Assembly: GCA_002353555.1 (NCBI GenBank)
Contig: DEJO01000020.1
Span: 22,515-75,735 of the forward strand
Source: Prevotella sp. UBA2746
GTDB taxonomy: Bacteria > Bacteroidota > Bacteroidia > Bacteroidales > Bacteroidaceae
Direction: 5' to 3'
DNA length: 53,221 nt
This document shows, piece by piece, positions 51,724 to 53,221 of this stretch. The notes under the pieces are model-generated. The model ran no database searches and was not told the DNA's origin. It worked only from the letters and a program-made list of their open reading frames with translations. The number at the start of each line of letters is the position of its first letter. Positions within the stretch are counted from its first letter, which is position 1. The position numbers were made by a program, and so were the translations under genes.

Positions 51724-53175
51724 TCATTTCGGCGTATGGAAGTTGTATTTGTCCTCGAAGATGTCGCTTACCTTGTTGATTTCAAGGAATGTCGTGTTGG
51801 CATTCTCTCCGAATGTTCCACTCAGGTAGGCAATCTTATCGTCCAGTCCCACATATCCTTTCTGCCGTAACATGCGAATAGCGGCACAGAACTGGTAGTC
51901 GGCGGTGACGTGCTGCTTCTGGTAGACGGGAATCACGCCGTAACTGAGGTTCAGCCACCGCTGAGTCTTCTCCATGTAGCAGATGGCGAGTACAGGCGTG
52001 GGACCGCGGAAGGCAGCCAGATGACGCGCCGTCTGTCCTGTCTTACTATCGGTGATAATACCTTTCACACCCAGGAACTCCGTCGCTTCGATGGCACACT
52101 TCGCCAGATATTCCCTCTGCTCGATGCCGTCGTAGAGCGGATGGCTCACGTGTCCTTCCCGCTGGGCGTCTTTCTCAGCCTGCTCAGCTATAGCTGACAT
52201 GGTTTCCACGGCTTCAACGGGATACTTGCCGCTTGCCGTCTCACCCGACAGCATGAGTGCATCGGTACGCATGTAGATGGCATTGGCGATGTCTGTCACC
52301 TCGGCGCGTGTAGGTCGCGGATTGTTGATCATGGTGTGCAGCATCTGGGTAGCCACAATAACGGGTTTCTTAGCGCGTATGCACTTGTTGATGATGTCGC
52401 GCTGGATGCCAGGGATGCGCTCAAGCGGCACCTCTATGCCCAAGTCTCCACGAGCCACCATGATACCATAGGAGGCTTCGATGATTTCATCGATGTTGTC
52501 CACACCCTCCTGGTTTTCTATCTTCGCTATCACCTTGATGTCGGAATGCAACTCATCAAGCAACTGCTGTACTGCCTTCACGTCGGCAGCCGACCGTACA
52601 AACGAGTGGGCGATGAAGTCGATGTCCTCTTCTGCTGCCAAGGCTATGTTTCGGCGGTCTTTCTCGGTGAGTGCAGGCAGGTCAATGTGCACGCCCGGTA
52701 CGTTCACACTCTTGTGGGCTCCCAATACGCCGTCGTTCTCTACTCTTGCCACCAGCATCGGACCCGTGTTCTCCATGACCAACATGTCCAGTGCCCCGTC
52801 ATCGAAAAGGATATGGTCTCCAACGCTCACGTCCTTTGTGATGTCGGCATACGACAGGTTCACGATGTCGTGGGAGGTGTCCATCTCTGGTCTGCCGAAG
52901 ATTTTCACCACGTCGCCTGTCTTGTAACTGATACCCGTCTCCTTGTATTTATCAACCAGCCCCGTCGTCCTCACCTCCGGACCTTTTGTGTCTATGAGCA
53001 GTCCGATGTGGGGCGATACAGCACGGGTGTTGCGGATGATTTCGCGTATGCCGTCAGCAGTAGCGTGCGCCGTGTTCATACGTACCACATTCATCCCTGC
53101 CAAGAACAATTTGCGCAGGAAGTCCTGTGAACACCTCCTATCACTGACTGAGCATACTATTTTCGTCTGTTTCAT
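51724..53175 (-). CDS. pyk: Pyruvate kinase
   Basis: A 483-residue pyruvate kinase, making ATP and pyruvate from phosphoenolpyruvate. The N-terminal motif is VVRMNTAHA in place of the common ARLNFSHG, a form I associate with Bacteroidetes. LIDTKGPEVRTT, IAKIENQEGVDNIDEI with the catalytic lysine, MVARGDLGIEVP and ATQMLHTMINNPRPTRAEV are intact, and MLSGETASGKYP follows. The start MKQTKIVCSVSDRRCS fits the family. The TSCPD gene follows after 65 nt of AT-rich TTTACAATT repeats. Confidence 0.96.
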   Translation of the reverse strand: MKQTKIVCSVSDRRCSQDFLRKLFLAGMNVVRMNTAHATADGIREIIRNTRAVSPHIGLLIDTKGPEVRTTGLVDKYKETGISYKTGDVVKIFGRPEMDTSHDIVNLSYADITKDVSVGDHILFDDGALDMLVMENTGPMLVARVENDGVLGAHKSVNVPGVHIDLPALTEKDRRNIALAAEEDIDFIAHSFVRSAADVKAVQQLLDELHSDIKVIAKIENQEGVDNIDEIIEASYGIMVARGDLGIEVPLERIPGIQRDIINKCIRAKKPVIVATQMLHTMINNPRPTRAEVTDIANAIYMRTDALMLSGETASGKYPVEAVETMSAIAEQAEKDAQREGHVSHPLYDGIEQREYLAKCAIEATEFLGVKGIITDSKTGQTARHLAAFRGPTPVLAICYMEKTQRWLNLSYGVIPVYQKQHVTADYQFCAAIRMLRQKGYVGLDDKIAYLSGTFGENANTTFLEINKVSDIFEDKYNFHTPK

Positions 53176-53198
53176 AATTCTGCATTTGTCTTTCGACT

Positions 53199-53207
53199 GC
53201 AAAGATA
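53199..53207 (-). promoter_or_regulatory. -7 box of pyk
   Basis: Minus-strand TATCTTTGC, 23 nt before the ATG. The -33 box would lie beyond the window edge. Confidence 0.65.
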
Positions 53208-53221
53208 CGATTAAGCGAGGA

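Overview
The window looks like ordinary chromosome from a Bacteroidales bacterium, most likely a Prevotella-type (Prevotellaceae) member. Three things point there. Nearly every promoter that can be read has the Bacteroidetes form (-33 TTTG, 19-20 nt spacer, -7 TAnnTTTG), with little Shine-Dalgarno signal. Type IX secretion and gliding proteins are present (PorQ, GldB, a type B sorting-domain protein, a PorT-like barrel). Many proteins belong to Bacteroidetes families (DUF4494, DUF4954, DUF4861, a HECLGH-type DPP III). The species is not certain. No phage, transposase, CRISPR array or classical defence operon was found.

Layout. 1-5.1 kb: a cut-off DUF1015 gene, a YggS-type PLP protein, DUF4494, an aminotransferase overlapping a radical SAM gene, and GldB. 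5.3-9.3 kb: DUF4861, PorQ, cmk and ispH. 9.3-21.7 kb: a run of minus-strand genes (LysM/periplasmic-binding protein, PorT-like barrel, POT peptide transporter, VanX-like dipeptidase, iron alcohol dehydrogenase, giant alpha-2-macroglobulin, DUF1573, ispH). Almost every junction in its upper part holds a short repeat. 21.8-26.5 kb: T9SS type B protein, uvrA and a DUF3089 hydrolase. 26.5-26.9 kb: tRNA-Thr(CGT) and tRNA-Gly(CCC) with terminators. 26.9-36.8 kb: rubrerythrin, an SGNH esterase, fur-purA-hisS, an AraC regulator with DPP III and an AlkD-like protein, then DUF2520-kdsC-maf. 36.9-38.8 kb: a FemAB/GNAT-like gene and about 0.9 kb without a protein gene. 38.8-46.6 kb: hflX, DUF4954, M16 peptidase and class I fumarase. 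46.7-53.2 kb: pyk, an isolated NrdJ C-terminal domain, folB, an amidase, mlaD and dnaA, all on the minus strand.

How the genes relate. Most are housekeeping: nucleotide and isoprenoid synthesis, repair, replication start, envelope upkeep. Peptide handling recurs: a D,D-dipeptidase beside a POT transporter, a cytosolic DPP III with its own AraC-type gene, an M16 protease, and a protease-trap A2M that lacks the thioester.

The most unusual material is non-coding. (1) Three copies of a roughly 70-bp imperfect palindrome end exactly in a -33/-7 promoter; two are stacked in front of the VanX-like gene and one drives the aminotransferase. (2) The 37.9-38.7 kb gap holds two inverted copies of a stem-loop element with compensatory base changes, three GACACGTGTC palindromes at 22-bp steps, a 9-bp minisatellite that also encodes a linker in the LysM protein, and a candidate small RNA of about 100 nt with its own promoter and terminator. 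(3) A G/C-rich repeat sits on the stop codons of three consecutive minus-strand genes. (4) Two divergent genes both appear to be transcribed without a leader.
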